From positions 1 to 54,953 of the forward strand of contig JAFZTV010000094.1 of NCBI GenBank assembly GCA_017618625.1: a stretch of DNA of 54,953 nt. The letters are read 5' to 3'. Made by a program: the position numbers and the translations under genes. Of the stretch, positions 25,210 through 34,481 are shown piece after piece (positions within the stretch are counted from its first letter, which is position 1; each line of letters begins with the position of its first letter). The notes beneath the pieces are model-generated. The model worked only from the letters and a program-made list of their open reading frames with translations, searched no databases and had not been told where the DNA came from. This DNA is from Bacteroidales bacterium. GTDB lineage: Bacteria; Bacteroidota; Bacteroidia; Bacteroidales; P3.

Positions 25210-26148
25210 CTATTTGTCAAAAAAGGAGAATGTGTTCAGATTGAACCTGAGGAATATCGCGTGTTGCGGCGCAAATCCGCTGTAGCCTTCCAGCTTGAGT
25301 CTCTCGTAATAGAAGTTGTATCCTAAGTCAATCGTTCCCACCGAGTTCTCTCCCGGAAGCACATAGCACACCGCCAAACCGGCAAACCCGCCGTAACCCA
25401 CGCCGCCTTGGTTGATATATTCATAGGTGGCCGAATTTATCGCGGGGCCGTCTCCACTGATGCCGTATCTGTCCAAGATATCATGTGATGTCCCGGCTAT
25501 CTCCATGGCATTGCTTTTAACCTTTAAGTTATTAAGGTTGAAGCCCAAATCCACTTCCAATGCAATGCTTTCAGACACATACATCCTCTTAGCCACTCCA
25601 AAATCAATATTTATACGATCTTCTTGCCCACCTATAGAACACCTAATATACTGGTTATCGCCCTGCAATATAACGTTATTACCAGTACTTAAGTTAAATG
25701 CGCCAACCGCAGTAAGTCTCGACCAGTCAAAGCGAAGAATTAGACCCCACGCAGATTCCCAATCATATCTGATGCCCAAACCTATCTGATAAGACAGCTT
25801 ATAGTGCATCTGACCATATTCAACTATTTCGAGTTGTTTAGGAGTTCCGACAGCACTTGTCGAAATATAACCTCCATTTACTAAATCCTGCCAAATCTGA
25901 TGACCAAACAACTCGCTTTTAACCATCCGTTCGAGGTAGGTCACCAAATGCGAGCCGTTAGTGTCAACCACGCGGCTCCCCGAATAAAATTCTGCTTGTT
26001 TTTTGTTGGCAATCAGCATTCCAACATTTATGGACGCCGACAAGCCTATAGGTCTGTTTGCCCCGTGGGGCCTGTGTACATCCCAGTCGTCGGCCATCAC
26101 TCCTTCGGCCAACATAATCAATACAATAGCGAGAACTGTGCGTTTCAT
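25210..26148 (-). CDS. Outer-membrane beta-barrel (porin-like) protein of unknown function
   Basis: 312 residues with a signal peptide ending in EGVMA. The body has alternating strands (IGLGIRYDWESAWGLIL, VALEVDLGFNLNNL-like), Gly/Tyr rich, ending in FLRFNLNTFSFFDK with a near-terminal aromatic, as expected for a small barrel. I do not recognise a specific family. It starts 18 bases after the ECF sigma gene, so it may be co-transcribed with and possibly controlled by that factor. Confidence 0.65.
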   Translation of the reverse strand: MKRTVLAIVLIMLAEGVMADDWDVHRPHGANRPIGLSASINVGMLIANKKQAEFYSGSRVVDTNGSHLVTYLERMVKSELFGHQIWQDLVNGGYISTSAVGTPKQLEIVEYGQMHYKLSYQIGLGIRYDWESAWGLILRFDWSRLTAVGAFNLSTGNNVILQGDNQYIRCSIGGQEDRINIDFGVAKRMYVSESIALEVDLGFNLNNLKVKSNAMEIAGTSHDILDRYGISGDGPAINSATYEYINQGGVGYGGFAGLAVCYVLPGENSVGTIDLGYNFYYERLKLEGYSGFAPQHAIFLRFNLNTFSFFDK

Positions 26149-26166
26149 CCGTTCTGAATGGTATGA

Positions 26167-26778
26167 TTAGATTTGCTCTCTGCGCGCCTTCATCATGGTT
26201 GACAGCAGATTGCGCGCACGCAGAAGCTGCACCTTCACCGTTCCCATCGGCATATTGAGTTGCTGGGCTATCTCCTCGTACGAGAGTTCATCAAAATAGC
26301 GCATCTCTATCAATCTGCGGTAGCGCGGCTTAATCTGTTGCACAACCTCGTGCAGCACCGCCTTGCGCTCCTTCGAAACCATACTTTCCTCTGGTGACGG
26401 CAAATCGGACGGAAGCGGATATTCATACACATCGCCATCCTTGTTGCTTGCAACATCGTTTATCGATACCGTCTGCATGCGTTTCTTTCTGATGAAATCG
26501 ATGCAATGGTTCGATGCAATCGAAAACAGCCACGTGCTGAAAGCGTTGGTGGGGCTGTAAAGATGAAGCGAACTGAAAGCCTTGCTGAAAGTCTCAATCG
26601 TCAGGTCGTCTGCGTCTATGGGGCTGTTGGTCATCTTGAGCAGCATCGTGTATAGCGGCTCTCTGTACATGCCCATCAGGTCCGCATACGCCTTCTGGTC
26701 GTTGTTTTCACGTGCCTGGCATACAAGACGATAGTCTCGCCGGGCTTTTTCAGTTGTTAGATTGGTCGATGGTTCCAT
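26167..26778 (-). CDS. RNA polymerase sigma-70 factor, ECF type
   Basis: 203 residues. Region 2 is NAFSTWLFSIASNHCIDFIRKKR preceded by DADDLTIETFSKAF. Region 4 is YFDELSYEEIAQQLNMPMGT with VKVQLLRARNLL as recognition helix. The linker between them (about residues 100-135) is long and acidic. It directs polymerase to a special promoter set. No anti-sigma gene adjoins it; a GT2 glycosyltransferase precedes it and a barrel protein follows at 18 bases. Confidence 0.92.
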   Translation of the reverse strand: MEPSTNLTTEKARRDYRLVCQARENNDQKAYADLMGMYREPLYTMLLKMTNSPIDADDLTIETFSKAFSSLHLYSPTNAFSTWLFSIASNHCIDFIRKKRMQTVSINDVASNKDGDVYEYPLPSDLPSPEESMVSKERKAVLHEVVQQIKPRYRRLIEMRYFDELSYEEIAQQLNMPMGTVKVQLLRARNLLSTMMKARREQI

Positions 26779-26843
26779 TTGTGTGCGTGCTTATTTCATA
26801 ATTCCGCCTTGACGTCGCGAAGTCGTCGTGCGTTCGAAACCTT

Positions 26844-27998
26844 CTATTTGTTCTTGAACTTATACTTTAACGGAAACATTAATAGTATAGTATTTGCAAC
26901 AAGAAAATAAATTTCATACACGGGGGACAACCAGCACAGACCTTTCTCTCCGAGCGGTTTCTCCATCTGTGCGAACAGCAGTATCTGCATCACGAATTTC
27001 AGCAATACCAAGCCTGCAAGTATCTCCCACGGGAAAAGCCCCATCGCAATCAATGCCGCCACCGCTCCGTAGAACACCAGCAACGCGATTCCGCCCATTG
27101 CCGAGGCCAGCTTCTGTCCGAATTTATGGTGTCTGTATGTTGACGTGCGGTGCTGGCGCATCTGCCTCCATGGCAGGAATTTCTTTGGCGCCTGGAATTT
27201 CACGAATGTCTCGGGGTGTAGGTTCACCTCCGTGTTGCGTGTCGTGGCGTTCTGGTTGACAAACATGTCGGCCGCGCCGTCTGGCTCGTTATAGTGGCTT
27301 ATAAACGCACCCTTCGAGAAGAAAAAACCCTTTCTGTATGCCAAGTTACGGTCCGATGCCGTCACCGGGTTGTGGCGCAATGCCGACGACAGATAACTCG
27401 CACTATAAGTCAAATTGTCATACCTCTGCAAACTCCCGAGGAGGCCTTTCTCGGCGACAAGCATGCCGTAACCGAGAACAATGTTGGTGCGCGGATGCTC
27501 AAATCCCTGCACCGTGTTACGCAGCCACTGCAGTCCCGACGGCAGGCAGTCCACATCCGTAAGCACTATCAGGTCGTTCTTTGCCGACCGTATGCCTATC
27601 GACAGCGGATACTTGCGTCCAAAGAACATATTCACGTCCTCCTTGAAGTTTATCACCTTCAAGTTCTTGTAGTTATCCATACATAGCAGCAGCACGAAGC
27701 GGGTGTCGTCGTGCGATAGGTAATCGACCACCACAACCTCGTAGTCGGGATAATCCTGTTCAAGAAGATAGACAAGGTTTTCTTTAAGAAAAGCGCCCTC
27801 ATTGTGTGCCACAAGCACCACCGACACAGGCGGAAGCTCAACCTCCTCAGGCAACTGCTTCTGTGCCGCTTTCTTGGCTTTAAGCGCCACATACAGATAT
27901 TGCATCAAGTAATGAACGACAAGTGAAACAAAACCTACGAAAGCGAGCGCAACCAGTATTTGTGCAACAAGATCAGTCTGTATATGAGTGAAGTCCAT
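26844..27998 (-). CDS. Membrane-bound family 2 glycosyltransferase
   Basis: 384 residues. One N-terminal membrane segment (residues 10-32), then the GT-A domain: PPVSVVLVAHNEGAFL, VVVVDYLSHDDT, and the metal-binding DxD as LTDVDCLPSG. A later HRTSTYRHHKF acceptor region precedes two to three C-terminal membrane segments. Probably transfers sugar on the cytoplasmic face of the inner membrane to a lipid or polysaccharide. It leads the minus-strand group with the ECF sigma factor. A -7 box (TACTTTTG) is at 28023-28030, divergent from tgt. Confidence 0.88.
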   Translation of the reverse strand: MDFTHIQTDLVAQILVALAFVGFVSLVVHYLMQYLYVALKAKKAAQKQLPEEVELPPVSVVLVAHNEGAFLKENLVYLLEQDYPDYEVVVVDYLSHDDTRFVLLLCMDNYKNLKVINFKEDVNMFFGRKYPLSIGIRSAKNDLIVLTDVDCLPSGLQWLRNTVQGFEHPRTNIVLGYGMLVAEKGLLGSLQRYDNLTYSASYLSSALRHNPVTASDRNLAYRKGFFFSKGAFISHYNEPDGAADMFVNQNATTRNTEVNLHPETFVKFQAPKKFLPWRQMRQHRTSTYRHHKFGQKLASAMGGIALLVFYGAVAALIAMGLFPWEILAGLVLLKFVMQILLFAQMEKPLGEKGLCWLSPVYEIYFLVANTILLMFPLKYKFKNK

Positions 27999-28022
27999 TT
28001 ATATGTTTTTTTATTAGGTGTG

Positions 28023-28030
28023 CAAAAGTA
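28023..28030 (-). promoter_or_regulatory. -7 box (TACTTTTG) for the GT2-sigma group
   Basis: TACTTTTG on the minus strand, 25 bases before the GT2 start. No good -33 box. Divergent from the tgt promoter box. Confidence 0.5.
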
Positions 28031-28053
28031 GAAATTTATTTCTTTAAAAAGCG

Positions 28054-28061
28054 TAACTTTG
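28054..28061 (+). promoter_or_regulatory. -7 box (TAACTTTG) for tgt
   Basis: TAACTTTGC on the plus strand gives a leader of about 135 bases before tgt. No clear TTTG at the -33 spacing. Confidence 0.5.
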
Positions 28062-28202
28062 CAAAACGAAATATCAACCGTTTGTTAAAAACTGCTGCAA
28101 GTGTCAAGCAAATAAAACACTTATGCCAAATCCTAAATAAAGTTAAGGAACTCCCGGCAACACAAATCACATAACCTCTCAAACATTCAATCAACCCAAC
28201 AC

Positions 28203-29333
<1,131 letters not shown>

Positions 29334-29384
29334 CCCAAACCACAACCCCAACCAACCCATCTCAGGTCACAGGTCTCCGTTCAC

Positions 29385-29798
29385 CTAAAATCTATTAAAG
29401 AAGAAAAACACTGCGGCGCGGTTTCTATCCACACCTTCCACGCTGCCAATCTTGCGGTAGCTGGCGTCGCGCACAGTACCGTCTTTCTCCACAACGCCCA
29501 GTTTCCGATAGGAATCATCACGCACCGTGCCGTCTTTCTCAATGACCCCCAACTTGCGGTAGCTGGCGTCTCTCACCGTACCATCCCTCTCAACGACACC
29601 CAGCTTGCGGTAGCTGGCGTCACGTATGGAGCCGTCGCTGTCAAAACTGCCAATCTTCCTGTATGAAGCGTCACGTACCGTGCCGTCGCTCTCAATCTTT
29701 CCCACCGAGCGGTAGCTGGCATCCCTCACCGACTGCGCACACCCGCCCACAGCCAGCGACAGCATGAAAACCAACACAATAAACAATCTTCCAATCAT
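29385..29798 (-). CDS. Secreted protein of six 17-residue repeats (DGTVRDASYRKLG)
   Basis: 137 residues. A signal peptide is followed by GGCAQ, which could be a lipobox or a signal-peptidase I site ending in AQ. Then six tandem 17-residue units of the form VRDASYRKLGVVEKDGT run almost to the C-terminus, ending in a hydrophobic FFFFNRF tail. The DNA period is 51 bases. No enzyme motif; a short-repeat beta structure is likely. It converges on tgt with 51 bases between stops. -7 box at 29823-29830. Confidence 0.75.
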   Translation of the reverse strand: MIGRLFIVLVFMLSLAVGGCAQSVRDASYRSVGKIESDGTVRDASYRKIGSFDSDGSIRDASYRKLGVVERDGTVRDASYRKLGVIEKDGTVRDDSYRKLGVVEKDGTVRDASYRKIGSVEGVDRNRAAVFFFFNRF

Positions 29799-29822
29799 AG
29801 CAGTAAAGTTTTAACAACACCG

Positions 29823-29830
29823 CAAAGATA
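29823..29830 (-). promoter_or_regulatory. -7 box (TATCTTTG) for the 17-residue-repeat protein
   Basis: TATCTTTG on the minus strand, 25 bases before the ATG. No recognisable -33 TTTG at 19-21 bases. Confidence 0.55.
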
Positions 29831-29957
29831 CGACTTTTTTTAATAGTCAGCATGACCTATAGTTCCTATAAGCCTTAACACCCCCACCTTCCCTAATGTT
29901 TCGGATTATCCGAACCGCAAACCATGCGTAAAGGGTTGGGATTACAAATCCCCCCCC

Positions 29958-29987
29958 AAAAAAAGTGCCGGATTACAAATCCGGCAC
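29958..29987 (-). terminator. Terminator after the BIG2/FISUMP-like lipoprotein gene
   Basis: GTGCCGGATT (29987-29978) and AATCCGGCAC (29974-29965) form a 10-bp stem with a 3-base loop, followed on the minus strand by seven T. A second stem, CCGTTGC/GCAACGG (30042-30024), lies between it and the gene. The remaining gap 29799-30050 holds related palindromes but no gene. Confidence 0.85.
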
Positions 29988-30050
29988 AACGGGAAGCCCT
30001 TTTTGCCCGTTGCAAGTTTTTGCCCGTTGCGGTGGGCAACGGAAAAATGG

Positions 30051-31058
30051 CTAATTCTGACTGGCACGCACTGCACGCACTGATAGCCCATAGTAGCGGT
30101 CGAAGCCGTCCACGTACGGGCCGTCAGTACCTAAGTAGCAGCCCCACGCGAGGACCGTGCAGTCCGTGTTGAGCGACGAAGACCAGTAGACGCCGTCCGA
30201 GCCTGCGTCGGCGAGGTGGTAACCAATCCGGCAGCCAGCGGCGGGCAGGAAGATCGAGTTGCCGTTAGCGGCGGTGAATTTCCGCCCCGCAACACCGTTC
30301 TGAGTAGTCCGCTCCGCAGTAGTGTTGTCCAGCAGCTCGTTCCACTCGTCCTTGGCCGGGATTCTCGCCCCGTTGCCAAGAACGGCGGTTGCAACGTCAT
30401 CAGATGGCTGAAGTGTTGTCAGGTTGTCGGTGAAAGCATTATACCCACCGACTGGATCGCTGCAGTATTTGATCAGCGACGTCCTCGAACCGTTGCACCA
30501 GATGTAATTGCTCCAGTCGTAGGTGGTCTTGGTGAATCGCTCGCCCCAAGCGAAATAGTCGCCATACTGCTCCGGCGAGGTCGCGCCGATGTTCACGCTG
30601 TACCACAGCAGGCCGCTCGGCAAACCCAGGTTTACCCACTCCCCACTCGTCTCGCCGCACTGCACGGGATTGTCAGGATTATTGGGGTCATTGGGGTCGT
30701 TTGGATCATTCGGGTCATTAGGATTATTTGGGTCTTGTGCCACAACCGTCACATGGCACACATCGCTCTTGTCGCTGGCATACACCGTGATGTCGCACTC
30801 GCCCACGGCCACCGCTGTCACCAGACCGCTTGCATTAACTGTGGCCACAGCAGGGCGGTTGCTTGTCCAATCCAAATCCTGCGGAGCGTCGCTCGGCAGC
30901 ACCGCCGCCGAAAGCTGATAGGTCGAACCAACCGTTAACTCAACCGAAGTCGGCCGTATTGAAACACTATCCACCTCAACCGACTCAGGACGGCAACCAA
31001 AAAATCCCAGCAGCGCCAACGAAAGCACCACCATCAAAGATAGTCTTTTTGTTTTCAT
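30051..31058 (-). CDS. Lipoprotein with BIG2 Ig-like domain, DPN-repeat linker and FISUMP-like domain
   Basis: About 335 residues from MKTKRLSL; the frame is open to 31109 but the signal peptide begins at this Met. Signal peptide with lipobox LLGFFGC. Residues 25-105 are a BIG2 Ig-like domain (VSIRPTSVELTVGSTYQL, GLVTAVAVGECDITV). A linker of about 20 residues repeats D-P-N. The rest has WVNLGLPSGLLWYSVNIGA, GDYFAWGE and YWSSS-like elements of the Fibrobacter-paralogue (FISUMP) type domain found in Bacteroidota surface proteins. Probably a surface lipoprotein of unknown ligand. -7 box at 31089-31096, terminator at 29958-29987. Confidence 0.82.
   Translation of the reverse strand: MKTKRLSLMVVLSLALLGFFGCRPESVEVDSVSIRPTSVELTVGSTYQLSAAVLPSDAPQDLDWTSNRPAVATVNASGLVTAVAVGECDITVYASDKSDVCHVTVVAQDPNNPNDPNDPNDPNDPNNPDNPVQCGETSGEWVNLGLPSGLLWYSVNIGATSPEQYGDYFAWGERFTKTTYDWSNYIWCNGSRTSLIKYCSDPVGGYNAFTDNLTTLQPSDDVATAVLGNGARIPAKDEWNELLDNTTAERTTQNGVAGRKFTAANGNSIFLPAAGCRIGYHLADAGSDGVYWSSSLNTDCTVLAWGCYLGTDGPYVDGFDRYYGLSVRAVRASQN
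30669..30735 (-). repeat. 9-bp tandem repeats coding the D-P-N linker
   Basis: Seven to eight units of about nine bases (plus-strand words such as GGATCATTC and GGGTCATTA) encode the Asp-Pro-Asn linker. Codon variation shows they are not freshly duplicated. Confidence 0.75.
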
Positions 31059-31088
31059 TGTTGTGATAATTTGTTTGTTTAATAGGTG

Positions 31089-31096
31089 CAAAGATA
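31089..31096 (-). promoter_or_regulatory. -7 box (TATCTTTG) for the BIG2 lipoprotein gene
   Basis: TATCTTTG on the minus strand, 30 bases before the preferred ATG at 31058. The upstream in-frame start at 31109 would precede this promoter, which supports the shorter protein. Confidence 0.6.
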
Positions 31097-31186
31097 TGAT
31101 TTTTTTCACATCAAAGTCACTGCAAAGTCGCTGAAAAGATTTTCAAAGCACTTTTGGATAGCAATGGCTCTGAACATGGGAGTGTT

Positions 31187-33802
31187 TTACCCCTCTATCA
31201 TCGCAACAGCCGCCTTTATGGCATTCGGCAGACCTTCCACCTGCTTTCCGCCGGCTGTGGCATAGGCGGGCTGTCCACCGCCACCGCCTTGAATCTCCTT
31301 GCCCGCGGTGCGCACTATCTGGCCGGCGTTAAGGCCTGCATCGATGCGGTTCTGCCCAAGGCATACGAGTAGTGAGGGCTTGCCTCCGAAGTCGCTGCCG
31401 AGCACCAGCGCCATATCGGGGTGTTTCTCGCGCAACGGCATCACAAAGTCCTTCATCGGCGCGATGTCGTCGTGCAGCAAATCGGAATAGACATTGTTTT
31501 CTGTAAGTTTGGCGGCTATCGCAGCGACTGTGGATTGCACCTTCTCCTTGCGGAATGCCTCGACCTGCTGGCGCAGCTCGGCATTGTCGTCCTGCAGCTT
31601 TTGAACGGCGGCTATAATATCTTTAGGTGCTTTGAGCAGTTCTTTCAAAGCCTCGAGCGAATCCTGCATCTCGTCAAACATACGCTCGGCAGCCAATCCC
31701 GTAACCGCCTCGATGCGGCGCATGCCAGCCGCCACAGCTCCTTCGCTCACTATACGCAACATGCCGATGGTGCCGGTGTTCTGTACATGTGTGCCACCGC
31801 AGAACTCCACGCTCTCGCCGAATTTCACCACACGCACCTTGTCGCCATATTTCTCGCCAAAGAGAGCCATAGCGCCAAGTTTGCGGGCTTCGTCGATAGG
31901 CATAGCCCTGTGTTCCTCGAGTGGTATGGCGCGGCGAATGTCCTTGTTCACCAGTCGTTCCACCTCGCGCAGTTCCTCTTTGGTCATCTTGGCAAAATGG
32001 CTGAAGTCGAAACGCAGACGCTGGTCATCGACGCTCGAACCCTTCTGTTCGACATGCGTGCCCAGTACTGTACGTAAAGCCTTGTGCAGCAAGTGCGTGG
32101 CCGAGTGGTTGCATTGTATTGCCGCACGGCGTTCCTTGGTCACCGTAGCCACAAATCCGCCTTCCAGCACAGGAGGCAGCGAGGTGACTATATGCACCGT
32201 CAAGCCGTTCTCTTTCTTGGTGTCTATGATGTCTATACGACTGCCGGCCGCGTCGGTAAGCGTACCCTTGTCGCCACACTGTCCGCCACTCTCGCCATAG
32301 AACGGCGTCTGGTCGAAAACCAACTGGAAGAACTCCTTGTCCTTGGTTTTCACCTTGCGGTAACGGACGATGCTCACGTCGGCCGTGAGTGTGTCGTAGC
32401 CGACAAACTGCTGCTCGACGCCCGTCTTCAGCTCAACCCAGTCGTCGTTCTCGACGGCTGCGGCCGCACGGCTGCGCTGCTTCTGCTCGTCAAGGCCTTT
32501 GTTGAAACCCTCCATATCCACCGTCCAGCCTTTCTCCGAAGCCATAAGCTGCGTGAGGTCAACGGGGAAACCGTAGGTGTCGAAGAGCTCGAAAGCGAAA
32601 GCACCGTCGATTTCCAATTTTGAATTTTGAATTTTGGATTTTGAATTGATATATTCCTCGAAACGGGCGATACCGTTCGAGAGCGTCTTCAGGAACGACT
32701 GCTCCTCTTCCAATATGATGCGCTCTATGAGCGTCTGCTGCTTTTTCAGTTCGGGGTACTGGCCTCCCATCTGCTCCACAAGCGTAGGCACCAGCGTGTT
32801 GATGAACGGCTCCTTGAAGCCGAGGAAGGTGTAGCCGTAGCGCACCGCACGACGCAGGATACGGCGGATGACATAACCGGCCTTGGCATTTGACGGCAGC
32901 TGTCCGTCGGCAATCGAGAAAGCCACTGCACGCAGGTGGTCGGCACAGACACGCATAGCCACATCGGCCTCGTGGTCGGCACCGTAAGCCTTGCCAGCCT
33001 TCGCCGCCAGCTGCTGGATGAGCGGCTGGAACACGTCGGTGTCGTAGTTCGAGGTCTTATGCTGCATCACCATGCAGAGACGCTCGAAACCCATGCCGGT
33101 ATCGATATGTTTGGCCTTCAGCGGCTCGAGCTTGCCCGACGCGAGGCGGTTGTACTGCATGAACACCAGGTTCCATATCTCGATGACAAGCGGATTGTCC
33201 TTGTTCACCAGCTCGCTGCCCGGGAGAGCCTTGCGCTCCTCGTCGGGACGCAGGTCTATGTGAATCTCGCTGCACGGGCCGCAGGGACCTTGGTCGCCCA
33301 TCTCCCAGAAATTATCTTTCTTTGAGCCTTTGAGTATGCGTTCTTCCGCAATATGCTCTTTCCAATAGCCGTATGCCTCGGCGTCCATCTCAAGGGCGTC
33401 TTTCTCGTCGCCACCAAAGACGGTCACATAAAGACGGTTCTTGTCAATACCCATAACTTCAGTCAAGAACTCCCAGCCATAGGCGATGGCCTCTTTCTTG
33501 AAGTAGTCGCCAAACGACCAGTTGCCCAACATCTCGAACATGGTGTGGTGGTAGGTGTCGCGCCCGACCTCCTCGAGGTCGTTGTGTTTGCCGCTGACAC
33601 GCAGACATTTCTGTGCATCGCACACCCTAGGCCACTGCGACGGCGCGTTGCCGAGGAAGATGTCCTTGAACTGGTTCATGCCCGCGTTGGTGAACATCAG
33701 CGTGGGGTCGTTCTTTATCACCATCGGAGCCGAAGGCACGATATGATGCTGTTTGCTCTCGAAGAACTTCAGAAACTGATTACGGATTTCGTTTGAAGTC
33801 AT
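31187..33802 (-). CDS. alaS: Alanyl-tRNA synthetase
   Basis: 871 residues from MTSNEIRNQF; the frame extends 21 codons upstream but those are spacer-derived. The N-terminal class II catalytic core has HTMFEMLGNWSFGDYFK and GDQGPCGPCSEIH; the editing domain has CNHSATHLLHKALR and CGGTHVQNTGTIG zinc ligands; the C-terminal C-Ala end has GGGGGQPAYATAGG. It charges tRNA-Ala and edits mischarged Ser/Gly. Near residue 385-397 the sequence NSKSKIQNSKLEI is encoded by an AT-rich spacer-type repeat (32616-32649) in a loop where the family varies. No neighbour with related function. Confidence 0.96.
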   Translation of the reverse strand: MTSNEIRNQFLKFFESKQHHIVPSAPMVIKNDPTLMFTNAGMNQFKDIFLGNAPSQWPRVCDAQKCLRVSGKHNDLEEVGRDTYHHTMFEMLGNWSFGDYFKKEAIAYGWEFLTEVMGIDKNRLYVTVFGGDEKDALEMDAEAYGYWKEHIAEERILKGSKKDNFWEMGDQGPCGPCSEIHIDLRPDEERKALPGSELVNKDNPLVIEIWNLVFMQYNRLASGKLEPLKAKHIDTGMGFERLCMVMQHKTSNYDTDVFQPLIQQLAAKAGKAYGADHEADVAMRVCADHLRAVAFSIADGQLPSNAKAGYVIRRILRRAVRYGYTFLGFKEPFINTLVPTLVEQMGGQYPELKKQQTLIERIILEEEQSFLKTLSNGIARFEEYINSKSKIQNSKLEIDGAFAFELFDTYGFPVDLTQLMASEKGWTVDMEGFNKGLDEQKQRSRAAAAVENDDWVELKTGVEQQFVGYDTLTADVSIVRYRKVKTKDKEFFQLVFDQTPFYGESGGQCGDKGTLTDAAGSRIDIIDTKKENGLTVHIVTSLPPVLEGGFVATVTKERRAAIQCNHSATHLLHKALRTVLGTHVEQKGSSVDDQRLRFDFSHFAKMTKEELREVERLVNKDIRRAIPLEEHRAMPIDEARKLGAMALFGEKYGDKVRVVKFGESVEFCGGTHVQNTGTIGMLRIVSEGAVAAGMRRIEAVTGLAAERMFDEMQDSLEALKELLKAPKDIIAAVQKLQDDNAELRQQVEAFRKEKVQSTVAAIAAKLTENNVYSDLLHDDIAPMKDFVMPLREKHPDMALVLGSDFGGKPSLLVCLGQNRIDAGLNAGQIVRTAGKEIQGGGGGQPAYATAGGKQVEGLPNAIKAAVAMIEG
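32616..32649 (-). repeat. AATTCAAAATTC-type repeat inside the alaS coding sequence
   Basis: On the minus strand three near-copies of the 9-10-base word CAAAATTCA are read in frame as part of NSKSKIQNSKLEI. The same word (TTCAGAATTCAAAATTC) occurs between genes before the histidine kinase at 9335. Confidence 0.7.
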
Positions 33803-33842
33803 TTTATTATTGCTTGATTGTTTGAATGCTTTATTGTTTGAG
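33803..33842 (-). repeat. CAAACAATAAAGCATTC-type spacer directly before the alaS start
   Basis: On the minus strand ACTCAAACAATAAAGCATTC and CAAACAATCAAGCAATAAT run into the ATG. Two near-copies of a 17-base word; same style as spacers before tgt and yggS. Confidence 0.65.
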
Positions 33843-33850
33843 TGCTTGCG

Positions 33851-33894
33851 CTGACCACTGACCACTGGCTCCTAACCACTGACCACTAATCACT
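33851..33894. repeat. TGACCACT-type spacer repeat carrying the GroES-like stop
   Basis: Four to five copies of the word TGACCACT/TAACCACT between the GroES-like gene and alaS. Its right end supplies the TGA stop (33892-33890, minus) of the GroES-like protein. Confidence 0.75.
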
Positions 33895-34249
33895 CGTCCC
33901 TCTCCACCAGCAGTATCGCACTCTGGGGAACGATATAGTATTTCTCGCCGTTGTACTTTATCTCAATGGCGTTTTTCTGCAAATAGATGGCCAGGTCGCC
34001 GGGTTTAACCTGCAGCGGCAGGTATTTGGCTTCGTTGTGGCGTCCCGTCCAAGCCTCGGCATCGTCGTCCAAAGAGGGCAGCGGGTAACCGGGACCGCAT
34101 TTCAGTATGTAGCCCGACTTCACGTCCTCTTTGTCTTGATAACCAACAGGCAAATAGAGGCCACCTCTACTGCGCTCAGCGCCAAGACTCGGCTTGACAA
34201 GCACACGGTCGCCGATGACAATTATATTATCTAGTTTGTCTGTACTCAT
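33890..34249 (-). CDS. GroES-like co-chaperonin family protein
   Basis: 119 residues. IIVIGDRVLVKPS is the first strand of the Cpn10 fold, and the C-terminal KPGDLAIYLQKNAIEIKYNGEKYYIVPQS matches the Cpn10 end. The mobile-loop region is replaced by GLYLPVGYQDKEDVKSGYI plus an insert of about 30 residues. No groEL is adjacent, so this is probably the second, divergent GroES paralogue seen in some Bacteroidota rather than the main co-chaperonin. -7 box at 34275-34282. Its stop lies in a TGACCACT repeat. Confidence 0.8.
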   Translation of the reverse strand: MSTDKLDNIIVIGDRVLVKPSLGAERSRGGLYLPVGYQDKEDVKSGYILKCGPGYPLPSLDDDAEAWTGRHNEAKYLPLQVKPGDLAIYLQKNAIEIKYNGEKYYIVPQSAILLVERDE

Positions 34250-34274
34250 TGGTGTTTGGAAATAAAAACGCGTG

Positions 34275-34282
34275 CAAAATTA
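34275..34282 (-). promoter_or_regulatory. -7 box (TAATTTTG) for the GroES-like gene
   Basis: TAATTTTG on the minus strand, 26 bases before the ATG. No recognisable -33 TTTG box at the usual spacing. Confidence 0.5.
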
Positions 34283-34481
34283 CAACATTTTTCAAAAATC
34301 AGCCCATTAAATAATAAGGAAAGGGTTTGATGGATAAGACTTGACGGGCTTACGAGTCTTTTGGAAAGCAGTCAAATTTGAGCATCTCTTCGTATCATCA
34401 CATAACTCTCACAGCATGAACTTAAACTTTCTCTCCTCCACTTTTCACAATAAATCGAAACAAGCGGCGTTAAGTATAGGA

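Noticed and set aside
29924..30172. 82-codon plus-strand reading frame
   Set aside because: Runs through terminator palindromes and into the antisense of the BIG2 lipoprotein gene.
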